A stretch of 42,350 nt of DNA, taken from the NCBI GenBank assembly GCA_017961585.1, contig JAGCWX010000026.1:1-42350 (forward strand), written 5' to 3'. The translations under genes and the position numbers were made by a program. This DNA comes from Elusimicrobiaceae bacterium. GTDB lineage: Bacteria > Elusimicrobiota > Elusimicrobia > Elusimicrobiales > Elusimicrobiaceae. Each line of letters starts with the position of its first letter. Positions within the stretch are counted from its first letter, which is position 1. The notes under the pieces were generated by a model. It searched no databases. It saw only the letters and a program-made list of their open reading frames with translations, and was not told the origin of the DNA. Positions 7,546 through 15,341 of the stretch are shown here, one piece after another.

Positions 7546-8148
7546 ATGATTAAAATTTTAGTAAAAGCCGCTATTCTCGTTTGTATTATTCTGAGCATTT
7601 ATTTTATTGTAAATCCTTCCGCTTGCTCCAATTTGATAAATGGGCGGGTGGTAAATTCAATGGACAAACAAGAACCGGTATTTGTTCCTCAAGATAAAGA
7701 CCCACACCAGGAACTCTTAACCCCCGCGGGAGACAAACCCTTGCGCACAGATGAAGAAACTACCTCTACCGCCACGCAGGACAGCACCTATGCTCAACCT
7801 GCGCAAGAGGAAAGTGCTTCTCAAGAAGCGCAGCCGGCGGCGGAAGAGCAACCGGCTCAAGGGGATGAAAATGCCGCTGCTTCTCAAGAACCAGAACAGC
7901 AACCGGCCCCGGCCGTTACACAAAGCTATACCCAAGCGGATATTGACTACGCTATTGCCAGCCGCTATGTAGAGTTAGAAAATGAGTACAAAAATCAAAA
8001 GAAAGATATGAAAAATGCCGCGAAGGATATTTCATACATTGTGATGGATGATTTTGAACTCACCCCGGCCGAATGGGAAACTTTCTTGCAGCGTGCAACG
8101 GCAGACAACTTGTTTGAAAAAGTCCGCAAAGAACAAGCTGCCAAATAA
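7546..8148 (+). CDS. Single-span anchored acidic protein
   Basis: A 200-residue protein with one N-terminal membrane segment (LVKAAILVCIILSIYFIV). A disordered Glu/Gln/Ala/Pro-rich linker follows (about residues 45-125). The C-terminal helical domain (DIDYAIASRYVELENEYKNQ, then DDFELTPAEWETFLQRATA) is the best-ordered part. AAAGGAGG precedes the ATG. It resembles its upstream neighbour in design (anchor, Gln-rich linker, helical tail). The operon ends here at a terminator. Function unknown. Confidence 0.65.
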   Translation: MIKILVKAAILVCIILSIYFIVNPSACSNLINGRVVNSMDKQEPVFVPQDKDPHQELLTPAGDKPLRTDEETTSTATQDSTYAQPAQEESASQEAQPAAEEQPAQGDENAAASQEPEQQPAPAVTQSYTQADIDYAIASRYVELENEYKNQKKDMKNAAKDISYIVMDDFELTPAEWETFLQRATADNLFEKVRKEQAAK

Positions 8149-8165
8149 GTAATTTACGCAAAATG

Positions 8166-8196
8166 AAAACCCGCCACCTAATCCGTGGCGGGTTTT
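8166..8196. terminator. Bidirectional terminator between convergent operons
   Basis: AAAACCCGCCAC (8166-8177) pairs with GTGGCGGGTTTT (8185-8196), loop 7 nt. The T-run on one side and the A-run on the other serve both strands. Confidence 0.85.
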
Positions 8197-8215
8197 GTAT
8201 TGTAGAAATAAATAA

Positions 8216-9232
8216 CTAATGCGGTAACCGGCCGGCTAAAAATTCAGCCACGGGGCGGGTCAGTTTGATTTTGCTCAGTACAATTTTAACCGAGGCCGTA
8301 ATCGGTACGGATAGGAAGGCCCCAGGCGCGCCCCACACTAAGGTCCAAAAGATAAGGGAACCTACTACCGCGGCGGGGTGCAAGTCCATCCCTTCGCCCA
8401 AAAAGCGCGGTTCCACCAAATTACCAATTACAAATTCAATGGTGCTCAGCAAAGTCAGTATCACAAAGAATTTCGGCCCTAGTCCAAATTGCAAAAATAA
8501 GATAGGCAGCGGGATAAGTACAGCCGCAATGGACCCCACGCTGGGAATAAAGTTTAGCAAGAATGCAAAAAACGCAAACAACACCGCTAGTTTTACTTGA
8601 AAGCTAAACAGCACGGTAAATACCAAAATGCCCGTAATGATAGAGGCCATCAATTTGACGGACAAATAGACCGAAACATTGGCCAGCATTTCTTTGATAG
8701 CGGGGTTGGTGATGGGCGGGGTTTTCTTGCTGCCAAACAAAAAGAATACCATAAATAAAATGATTAACGTAAAGCTGGAAAACACACTAAACAACCGTCC
8801 GCCCAAATTGCGCACCCAATCAAACAACGGTACTTCACGTAAGTAATTTTCAATCACATGGGCATCCAGTGGCAGGCCGTGTTCGCGCAAGCGGGCCAAT
8901 ATGTCGGACACGGTAACAATCAAATTTTGGCGGTAAATTTCGCTTCCCTTTAAAAATTCTTCTACGGAGTTGGCAGTAAATACAATCACGCCGATAAAAA
9001 ACGCAATAAATAATAAGATTGCAGCGGTAAGCGCAAGCCATTTTGGGAAAGAGAATTTTTGCCGCAAGAACAGCGTCATTTGCGCCAAAATGGTATAGAG
9101 AAAAATGGAAATGACCAGCGGAATCATCAACGCTTTGGTGTACACTAAAAACGCAGTTACCACGCCGGCGGCAATGATAATCAAACATACCGTACTGGAT
9201 TTGGAAAAATAATACAGGGGTTTATTCTGCAT
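8216..9232 (-). CDS. AI-2E family permease
   Basis: A 338-residue inner-membrane protein. Membrane segments sit near residues 14-32, 36-54, 64-85 and in a cluster from about 140 onward, with a hydrophilic stretch at about 88-135. The family signature is clear in the second half: NFIPSVGSIAAVLIPLP and GNLVEPRFLGEGMDLHPAAV. The family (PF01594) includes E. coli TqsA and PerM/YdiK and several Na+/H+ antiporters, so the substrate cannot be told. I chose ATG 9232 because AAGGAG lies just upstream; an in-frame start at 9271 would add 13 polar residues and a longer overlap. It overlaps the end of the upstream gene by 11 nt. Last gene of a four-gene operon. Confidence 0.85.
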   Translation of the reverse strand: MQNKPLYYFSKSSTVCLIIIAAGVVTAFLVYTKALMIPLVISIFLYTILAQMTLFLRQKFSFPKWLALTAAILLFIAFFIGVIVFTANSVEEFLKGSEIYRQNLIVTVSDILARLREHGLPLDAHVIENYLREVPLFDWVRNLGGRLFSVFSSFTLIILFMVFFLFGSKKTPPITNPAIKEMLANVSVYLSVKLMASIITGILVFTVLFSFQVKLAVLFAFFAFLLNFIPSVGSIAAVLIPLPILFLQFGLGPKFFVILTLLSTIEFVIGNLVEPRFLGEGMDLHPAAVVGSLIFWTLVWGAPGAFLSVPITASVKIVLSKIKLTRPVAEFLAGRLPH

Positions 9233-9743
9233 GGGGGCTCCTTTTTTGCTCGGTTTGGCGGGCAATTTCACGTGCCAATAAAAGTATTTTCTCGGTTAAA
9301 CTAGTAATATCATTTTGGCAAGCGGTTAGCAACCATACGTTTAATTTGGCAGCTGTAAAATTTTTGTAATGTTTGCAAAAGATATCATACTGCGCATTAA
9401 AATCATCACACGCGCGCGAAAGGGCCTTTGCCCGGCTGTTGAGCCCTTTGGCATCCAGGGCCAAGTCGGCCGTCCAGGACGAGGGCGGTACTTGGCGGAT
9501 TTGGTTGCGTAGCTCCGTCCAAACGGGTTCGCGTTTATCCAGTAAACTACGCAGATGGGCCACGTAATTGTTAAATTGTTCGGTAAATTCGTTGTCTCTT
9601 ACTTCCACATTTTTGCGGATTTGCTGATTGATTTGCAACAAACGGCGGCCGAAATCACTTAGCGTAGTGATCACAGGCATAAGCAATAAGCGGTAGCTTT
9701 CGCATTGCTGCGAAGTTTGTTCCAATAATTCTTCAGCGGTCAT
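9222..9743 (-). CDS. Small helical protein, unknown
   Basis: A 173-residue soluble protein with no signal peptide or membrane segment. It is almost entirely helical with heptad-like spacing (EELLEQTSQQCESYRLLLMP, then FNNYVAHLRSLLDKREPVW). Its ATG overlaps the stop of the histidine kinase (ATGA), so the two are translationally coupled and probably function together. It could be a kinase partner or phosphotransfer helper, but no phosphotransfer His motif is seen. No family recognised. Confidence 0.65.
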   Translation of the reverse strand: MTAEELLEQTSQQCESYRLLLMPVITTLSDFGRRLLQINQQIRKNVEVRDNEFTEQFNNYVAHLRSLLDKREPVWTELRNQIRQVPPSSWTADLALDAKGLNSRAKALSRACDDFNAQYDIFCKHYKNFTAAKLNVWLLTACQNDITSLTEKILLLAREIARQTEQKRSPHAE

Positions 9744-10480
9744 ACGGGAAATGAAAGGGTGAAGATGGACCCTAGCCCTCTATCGGAAACAACGCTGATG
9801 GAGCCATGATGTAAATCCAAAATACGTTGTACCATGGCAAGCCCCAGTCCCCAACCGGTTACTTGCCCGGTAAAATAATCATCTACTTGGTAAAACGGTT
9901 CAAAAATTTTGGCAACATCTTGCGGCCGGATACCAATGCCGTAATCGCGCACGGAAATAGAAATACTATCGCCGTGGTGGACACCTTGCACTTTGATGAT
10001 TTTTTCCAGCTTGGTATTAAATTTGATCGCATTGGCCAATAGTTCACACACGCAGGAGCGCAACATAGGTTCGTTGGCTTGCAAAGTCAGTTGTGTGGAA
10101 CAATCAATTTCAATGAAGGTGCCCCGTTTGACCCCTTTTTCTTTGGACTGCGTGGGAAGGGCCTCGTCCCCTTCTAGCGAAATAGCTTTGGTGGCACATT
10201 CTTTGATGAGGGGCTTTAAGGTAACGGTTTGCTTTTCTAAGGAAGAAGCGTCGGCCGTCATGGCTTGGTTAAAAGCCATTAACTTGTCTACCAAGGCGGA
10301 CATCCGCGTACCTTGTTTGTTAATTTCCCCCAGTGCCTTGGTGGTAAAAGGGGAGAAATTTTCTTTTTCCGCTTGAGAGAGCACCGCCTCGGAATATCCA
10401 TTGATGATGGATAAAGGGGTGCGCAATTTGTGTGAAATCAACGTTAGCGCCTTAGCGGAAAGAGCTTCGTTATTAGTCAT
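9740..10480 (-). CDS. Orphan soluble sensor histidine kinase
   Basis: A 246-residue histidine kinase reduced to its catalytic core. The HisKA H-box is at LISHKLRTPL with phospho-acceptor His17. The ATPase domain has the N-box LLANAIKFNT (Asn150), G1 RDYGIGI (179-183), F-box FEPFYQ and G2 GWGLGLAMV (209-217). No input domain, membrane span or receiver domain is present, so the signal must come from a partner. AGGAG (part of which is the upstream gene's TAG stop) lies 7 nt before the start. No response regulator gene is adjacent; the partner may lie elsewhere. It sits between an outer-membrane protein and a coupled helical protein. Confidence 0.9.
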   Translation of the reverse strand: MTNNEALSAKALTLISHKLRTPLSIINGYSEAVLSQAEKENFSPFTTKALGEINKQGTRMSALVDKLMAFNQAMTADASSLEKQTVTLKPLIKECATKAISLEGDEALPTQSKEKGVKRGTFIEIDCSTQLTLQANEPMLRSCVCELLANAIKFNTKLEKIIKVQGVHHGDSISISVRDYGIGIRPQDVAKIFEPFYQVDDYFTGQVTGWGLGLAMVQRILDLHHGSISVVSDRGLGSIFTLSFPV

Positions 10481-10489
10481 GTCACACTC

Positions 10490-11359
10490 CTAAAAAACGA
10501 ACTTTAACTGGGCGTGGAAAATGTCGCGTTTGTGGCTGTTGTGCACCGTGCGCAAGTGGTTGTAACCAAAATCCAACGAGGCCCACGAAGCAAGCGTGAA
10601 ACTGTTGCCGATTACAAAAGAGTGTTCCGGATCTGCCGTATGAAATTCCCCGAACCGATAACCTAAATAGATAGTGGCGCGTTTTTCTGCCCACATACGG
10701 GTTATGCGGCCGCCGAAGGTGTATTTAGGTAATTCATGCACAATTTCATAAGTTTGCAAGGAAACTAAATCTTGTTGGTCCAATATACCGCGCCATCCGT
10801 CTACGTTGGAAACACCGTCCGGGTATTGGAACAACGTGCCCAAGACTTCAAAGCTAAAAGCGCGGTAGAAATTTTTGTGCAAGCCCAACGTGTACGCAGC
10901 TTGCGAATAATACTGATGGTGCACGTCTCCGCCTTCGGCAAGCAGAAATCCTTCCTGCCGTGCAAACGCAGCACCCATAAAAACATGGGAATAAATTTCA
11001 TCTACGGCGTTGTCTTCCAGCATCAAAATAAATTGGCTGGAAATACCAAAAGCGTTGTAATCTTTTGAGTCACTTGTGTTTTTGAGATAGTAAAAAGGTG
11101 TTACAGAAAAAGACAAGGCATCGCTGGAAAATTGGAACGGAACTTTTACTTCGTAAACATTGTTTTTGAATGCTTTTTCGTCGGCCATTTTTGCTTCTAA
11201 ACCAGTGGACCAATTGAGCCCAAATTGCCAAAGCCCTCCTACCTTTACTTGTTGGAAAGCGGAAGCGCCGGTATAATCGGCTGTGCCGGTGATTTCTCCG
11301 GCAGAAACAGACAGGGAACTAAACCCTAACACTACTAAAAGAAAGAATAATTTTTTCAT
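10490..11359 (-). CDS. Outer-membrane beta-barrel protein, unknown
   Basis: A 289-residue exported protein with a Sec signal peptide (MKKLFFLLVVLGFSSLSVSA). It has alternating amphipathic strands throughout and a C-terminal aromatic strand (HAQLKFVF), the signal recognised by BAM. The number of strands cannot be counted reliably (roughly 12). No family is recognised. It is the first gene of an operon; the kinase starts 9 nt after its stop. An outer-membrane protein, a kinase and a permease together suggest a sensed export or import function, but that is inference. Confidence 0.7.
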   Translation of the reverse strand: MKKLFFLLVVLGFSSLSVSAGEITGTADYTGASAFQQVKVGGLWQFGLNWSTGLEAKMADEKAFKNNVYEVKVPFQFSSDALSFSVTPFYYLKNTSDSKDYNAFGISSQFILMLEDNAVDEIYSHVFMGAAFARQEGFLLAEGGDVHHQYYSQAAYTLGLHKNFYRAFSFEVLGTLFQYPDGVSNVDGWRGILDQQDLVSLQTYEIVHELPKYTFGGRITRMWAEKRATIYLGYRFGEFHTADPEHSFVIGNSFTLASWASLDFGYNHLRTVHNSHKRDIFHAQLKFVF

Positions 11360-11428
11360 ATAACTTCATTTAACAAAATTTAAAGCATTTGCGGTAAAAT
11401 TTTTCAGAAATAGTTTCTTATATTTTGG

Positions 11429-11434
11429 TACAAT
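11429..11434 (+). promoter_or_regulatory. Extended -10 giving a leaderless GTG start
   Basis: TGG plus TACAAT, ending 6 nt before GTG 11441. There is no Shine-Dalgarno. Confidence 0.55.
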
Positions 11435-11440
11435 AAATTT

Positions 11441-12631
11441 GTGAAACGAATCCTTTTTTTAGCTATTCTATTTTGCGCGTTTAATGCCCAAGGGGCTCAT
11501 ATAGTACGTGGGCCTTATTTAGAGAACCCCACCCCTACTTCTATGACCTTGCGTTGGCAAACCGACGTGCCGACCGTTTCGTGGTTGGAATACGGCCCCG
11601 CGCCGCGATGCAACCAAATTATGACGTTAACCCCGGCTGTGAGCAACCACAAAGTAGTGTTGTATGGGTTGGTACCCAATCAAGATTTTTGCTATCACCT
11701 CTACGTGGAAAATGCTTCCAAAAACGGCGTGCAAGAACCCGTCAACGGTAACTTTCGTACGTTGTTTTCGCCAGAGCGCAAAGTGGTTACCTTTTTGGCA
11801 TTGGGAAGCACGGGGAATGATTCTTTAGCAGATCCTTCTGCCGGAGTTGCCGGGCGGCAAGCACTGGCGGGATTTATGGCGAAAGAGAAAGCGGATTTTG
11901 TAATTCATACCGGAAATATCACTCCGGATGGTTTAAACACGCAGGCGGATGAATCGCTTTTCGGACCGTTTGCCTCTGTGTTGCGCAAAACCCCGTTGTT
12001 TGTGGCATTGGGGCCGCAGGAGTATGGAGCGCAACGCGCTCAGAGCGACAGCAAACCTTTCCTTTATAATAACTACACGCGCTACCACGATATGACGTGG
12101 AGCAACGCTACCCCCAAATATTATTATTTTGATACGGCCAACGCGCGTTTTATTGTGCTGGATACAAACATTGCGCAAGGCGCGGTGTGGGCACCGGATA
12201 TTAACGAAGAATCCGCCCAAACCAAATGGCTGAAAACCACGCTTTCTTCGGCGGGGGACAAATGGAAAATTGTGGTGATGAATGCACCCGCTTATTCCAC
12301 CGGGGTAAACGGTTCCAATTTGGAAGTAGCCGCCGCGTGGGTGAAATTATTTGAAACTTATGGTGTCAACCTGGTGCTTCAAGGGGGGGATACCAATTAC
12401 GAACGCACTTTCCCCTTGCGCAATGGGGAAACCCATTCCCGCGGAGTGACTTACGTAACGTTGGGAACAGCCGCTCCCACTCCTACCAAGCGCGTGTATG
12501 AAGATGCTTACACGGCGCGGTTTGTATCGGCCCGGCACTATGCCGTGGGCAAAATTGTAGACCGCAAACTTACCTTCACCGTATATAGCGAAACGGGTAA
12601 ACAATTAGACAAATTTGAGATGTATTTGTAA
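11441..12631 (+). CDS. Purple-acid-phosphatase-like pseudoenzyme, exported
   Basis: A 396-residue protein with a signal peptide (MKRILFLAILFCAFNAQGA). An N-terminal Fn3-like domain (about 21-105) begins GPYLENPTPTSMTLRWQTD, exactly as in purple acid phosphatases. A metallophosphoesterase-like domain follows (about 114-396). All five metal-binding motifs are recognisable by position but altered: GDxG is GSTG (122-125), GDxxY is GNIT (158-161), GNHE is GPQE (191-194), HxPxYS is NAPAYST (281-287), and GHxHxYER is GGDTNYER (315-322). It is thus probably catalytically dead and may bind a ligand or polymer. It starts with GTG, with no ribosome site. Convergent with the hydrogenase gene, 6 nt apart, no terminator seen. 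Confidence 0.8.
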   Translation: MKRILFLAILFCAFNAQGAHIVRGPYLENPTPTSMTLRWQTDVPTVSWLEYGPAPRCNQIMTLTPAVSNHKVVLYGLVPNQDFCYHLYVENASKNGVQEPVNGNFRTLFSPERKVVTFLALGSTGNDSLADPSAGVAGRQALAGFMAKEKADFVIHTGNITPDGLNTQADESLFGPFASVLRKTPLFVALGPQEYGAQRAQSDSKPFLYNNYTRYHDMTWSNATPKYYYFDTANARFIVLDTNIAQGAVWAPDINEESAQTKWLKTTLSSAGDKWKIVVMNAPAYSTGVNGSNLEVAAAWVKLFETYGVNLVLQGGDTNYERTFPLRNGETHSRGVTYVTLGTAAPTPTKRVYEDAYTARFVSARHYAVGKIVDRKLTFTVYSETGKQLDKFEMYL

Positions 12632-12637
12632 GAATCC

Positions 12638-14113
12638 CTAACGCTTGTTTTTGCCCGGATTTTTCTTTTTATCCAGCGCACATTTTACTTTAGGGCTTTT
12701 GGCAACTAATTCTTTGATGGGGTTAATGGCTTGCGCTTGTGGTTTAAGCGTGCACGGGCCGCCAATGCAACCCCCTTTGCAGTTCATTACTTCCAAGAGT
12801 TGAAAGTCCCCTGCTTCTTTGGCGTAAGCATTCAACAAAGCAATGGCTTTTTTATCCAGCCCGTTGAGTGTTTCTTTTTTGAAAGTTTTGTGGCCGGCCA
12901 GGGCATTTTCTACGGCTTGTGCCACTCCGCCGGTAACTCCATAATAGCGGGCTTCGCCGGAGATGGTGGGGTCCAGCGCGGTTTCTTTGCATTGGGAAGG
13001 CACAATTTGTTTAGCATCAAACAATGCGCCCAATTCTTCGTAAGTCATTACATAATCAATATTGGGGTCTTCCATTCCTTCGGCCCGTTTGGATACGCAC
13101 GGCCCGATAAAAACGGTAACATTCCCTTTTTGTTTTTCAATTTCAGCCGTGTAAGCGGCCGGCGTTTGGGTGTGGGAAATAAATTCTTTTAAAGCGGGCA
13201 AATGTTTTTTAACGGCTTGTACCCAGGCCGAACAGCACGAGGTTGTCATAAACCGCGCCCCGTTTTCCAAGCGTTCTACCAACTCGCGCGCTTCGTTGGC
13301 GGTGGTGATATCGGCCCCCAAAGCCACCTCGGTCACTTGCGGGAAACCGGCCTTTTTGATAGCGGTGATAAGTTGCGCAAGTGTGCAATCAAATTGCCCA
13401 ACGATAGAAGGAGCAATCATAGCCACTACCGGGGCTCCTTTTTTAATTTGCGATAAAATATCAATAAGTTGGCTGCGTTCCATAATGGCGCCAAAGGGGC
13501 ACGCTTCTATACATTGCCCGCAAGAGATACATTTATCAAAATCAATTTGGGCGACGTCGTTTTCTTCTTTATGAATGGCATCCACGGGGCAGGCCTGTTC
13601 ACACGGTACCGGAATAAACGCAATGGCATTATACGGGCAAGCCCTTTTGCAAGCGCCGCAATTTTTGCATTTGTTGATATCAATGGAGGACCGCCCGTTG
13701 ATAAAGGAAATGGCCTCAAAATGACAAGATTGCTGACACGGGCGCGTCAAACAACCTTGGCAGGCCTCGGTTACCAAGTGACGTGCCTTTTGACAAGCAT
13801 GGCAAGCAATGTCCATAACCGTCAGCGGAGTTTTGGGGATGGCGGTGCGGGTCAGTGCTTGTTTGGCGTAATCATTTAGAGAAGTGGCCTCGTCATCTTC
13901 TTCCACGCTGCACCCCAAAGCGGCCAGGGTGCGCGCCCGAAAGACGGCTCTTTCTTTATAAATACAGCATCGCACGGAAGATTTAGAATCAGGCGGAATG
14001 ACATCAAAAGGAATCCGATAGGCATCTGTTTCCAGAATGCCTTTGTCAAAAGCTTCTATTATTTTACGCAAGGCGGTACGTCTAAAATAAATGGCTTTAT
14101 TATCGGAATTCAT
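12638..14113 (-). CDS. Group B [FeFe] hydrogenase, monomeric
   Basis: A 491-residue cytoplasmic iron hydrogenase. The N-terminal region RCCIYKERA and the Cys-rich block (about 100-235) match the group B1/B3 architecture: QGCLTRPC, then three ferredoxin-type clusters including CKNCGACKRACP and CISCGQCIEACP. The H-domain motifs are TSCCSAW (about residue 289; the usual Pro is Ser), FIGPCVSKRAEG (about 334) and EVMNCKGGCIGGPC (about 441), which supply the four H-cluster cysteines. It should interconvert protons and H2 or sense H2; the group B in vivo role is not settled. The HydEFG maturases are not in the window. An extended -10 (TGTTAGAAT, 14131-14123) ends 9 nt before the ATG, so its mRNA is nearly leaderless. 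Confidence 0.9.
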   Translation of the reverse strand: MNSDNKAIYFRRTALRKIIEAFDKGILETDAYRIPFDVIPPDSKSSVRCCIYKERAVFRARTLAALGCSVEEDDEATSLNDYAKQALTRTAIPKTPLTVMDIACHACQKARHLVTEACQGCLTRPCQQSCHFEAISFINGRSSIDINKCKNCGACKRACPYNAIAFIPVPCEQACPVDAIHKEENDVAQIDFDKCISCGQCIEACPFGAIMERSQLIDILSQIKKGAPVVAMIAPSIVGQFDCTLAQLITAIKKAGFPQVTEVALGADITTANEARELVERLENGARFMTTSCCSAWVQAVKKHLPALKEFISHTQTPAAYTAEIEKQKGNVTVFIGPCVSKRAEGMEDPNIDYVMTYEELGALFDAKQIVPSQCKETALDPTISGEARYYGVTGGVAQAVENALAGHKTFKKETLNGLDKKAIALLNAYAKEAGDFQLLEVMNCKGGCIGGPCTLKPQAQAINPIKELVAKSPKVKCALDKKKNPGKNKR

Positions 14114-14146
14114 AGCACTTTTATTCTAACATTTTTGCGAAGCTTA

Positions 14147-15232
14147 TTAACGTCTGCTGCGTGCACGGCCCGTGTTTGTTGGGCGCGAAGATCCCGCGGA
14201 TCTAGAGGTGCCCGTGGATCTAGAGGCCCCTGTAGGTCTTGAAGAACCTGCAGAGCGTACAGATCCTGCCCGTTGAGAGAAATTAGACGTTCGGGAAGAT
14301 CCGGAAGATCTGGAAGCACCCGCTTTGGAGGGGCGCCCTGTCGGGCCGGAGAATTTCCGCCCTTTAGGACTTCCACGCATACCTGCCGGCCCCGTTCCCA
14401 TGCTGGCCGCCGCCGCATTTATTCGTTCATAAATGGTGCCGCTGGCCACGATTTCTTTAAAGGAACGTTTGGTGGGTTCTTGCGGAAGTTCTTCTTCTTT
14501 TTGTTGGGTAGGTGTTTCTACCTTCGGTTCAATGCCTTGCAGTTGATTGACAAAATCCGTAAATTCCGTTTGATCTGTAAACCGACGGACCGGTTTTTCC
14601 TGGGCAAACAGCACAAAAAAATCGGGGGCAAATTCATACGTTTGATAAACAGATTTGTCCAAGGCGGTAACTTTACCGGGTTCCACTTGCGGATACGCTT
14701 TTTTAAAATCAGCTTCCGTGATCCCCAAATCTAACTCGTATTTTTTGTAAATTCTTAATTTATCGGCCATGTTTTCTGCCACGGCTAACAAGGGCTGGTC
14801 GCCCCGGGCGTTAAATACAAACAAACGATAGTTTTGATCCTGGGGCCCAAAGCGCACCACTGCATATTGCTTGCCATCCCGGGCGGTAAGTACTTGGTCG
14901 CTCACGGCGGAAGTATTGGCATTAAAGAGTACGTAGAAACGGCTTTTGCCGGACAAGTTTCTTTCCAGTTGCGCGGCGGATCTATGCAAAACGGCAAATT
15001 CACTCGCTTCCGACTTTACGGGAGCCGGCGCAGAAACCACCCCATCCCCCATGCGGATGACAATTTCCGGCCGATTATCTTCCACCGGTTTGGGGGCAGG
15101 TTTGGGCGCAGGGGCCTCTTTGACCGGTTCCGGCTCGTCGGGAATTTGGAAACGGTCCAAGTCATCAAACACAGGCGCTGCCTGCAAAGAAATTGCTACA
15201 AAACTAAACCCTAATAACATCAATTTTTTCAT
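14147..15232 (-). CDS. Exported protein with Ser/Arg-rich tail
   Basis: A 361-residue protein with a signal peptide (MKKLMLLGFSFVAISLQA). A Pro/Lys-rich linker is followed by a folded middle (about 75-230; AVVRFGPQDQNYRLFVFNAR, then FAPDFFVLFAQEKPVRRF). The C-terminal ~75 residues are basic and Ser/Arg/Gly-rich, ending with five hexapeptides of the form SR[PS][TA]G[AST] (residues 325-354, the last one with Asn for Gly) and GRARSRR. Such a tail could bind nucleic acid, lipid A phosphates or peptidoglycan acids; nothing in the sequence decides. No family recognised. The hydrogenase gene begins 33 nt downstream but has its own promoter-like element. Confidence 0.65.
   Translation of the reverse strand: MKKLMLLGFSFVAISLQAAPVFDDLDRFQIPDEPEPVKEAPAPKPAPKPVEDNRPEIVIRMGDGVVSAPAPVKSEASEFAVLHRSAAQLERNLSGKSRFYVLFNANTSAVSDQVLTARDGKQYAVVRFGPQDQNYRLFVFNARGDQPLLAVAENMADKLRIYKKYELDLGITEADFKKAYPQVEPGKVTALDKSVYQTYEFAPDFFVLFAQEKPVRRFTDQTEFTDFVNQLQGIEPKVETPTQQKEEELPQEPTKRSFKEIVASGTIYERINAAAASMGTGPAGMRGSPKGRKFSGPTGRPSKAGASRSSGSSRTSNFSQRAGSVRSAGSSRPTGASRSTGTSRSAGSSRPTNTGRARSRR
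14171..14260 (-). repeat. Five in-frame 18-bp coding repeats (SR-hexapeptides)
   Basis: Codes for VRSAGS, SRPTGA, SRSTGT, SRSAGS, SRPTNT in tandem. The copies differ by substitutions, so the array is not recent. Confidence 0.7.
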
Positions 15233-15341
15233 ACTTATTATATTATACGGTTTTTTTGATAAAATTTACAGGGTTTTAAAAGAATTTGCCAAACAGGAAC
15301 GAATTTCATAAAATTTTAGAGATATTTCCTAGGAGGATTTT

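Noticed and set aside
13170-13574. Plus-strand frames inside the hydrogenase gene
   Set aside because: No promoter or ribosome site, no recognisable motif, and the minus strand encodes a clear hydrogenase with all ligand motifs.
14110-14418. Collagen-like minus-strand frame with repeated LDPR and LQD units
   Set aside because: It is an alternate frame of the SR-hexapeptide repeats, so the repetition is inherited from the real gene.
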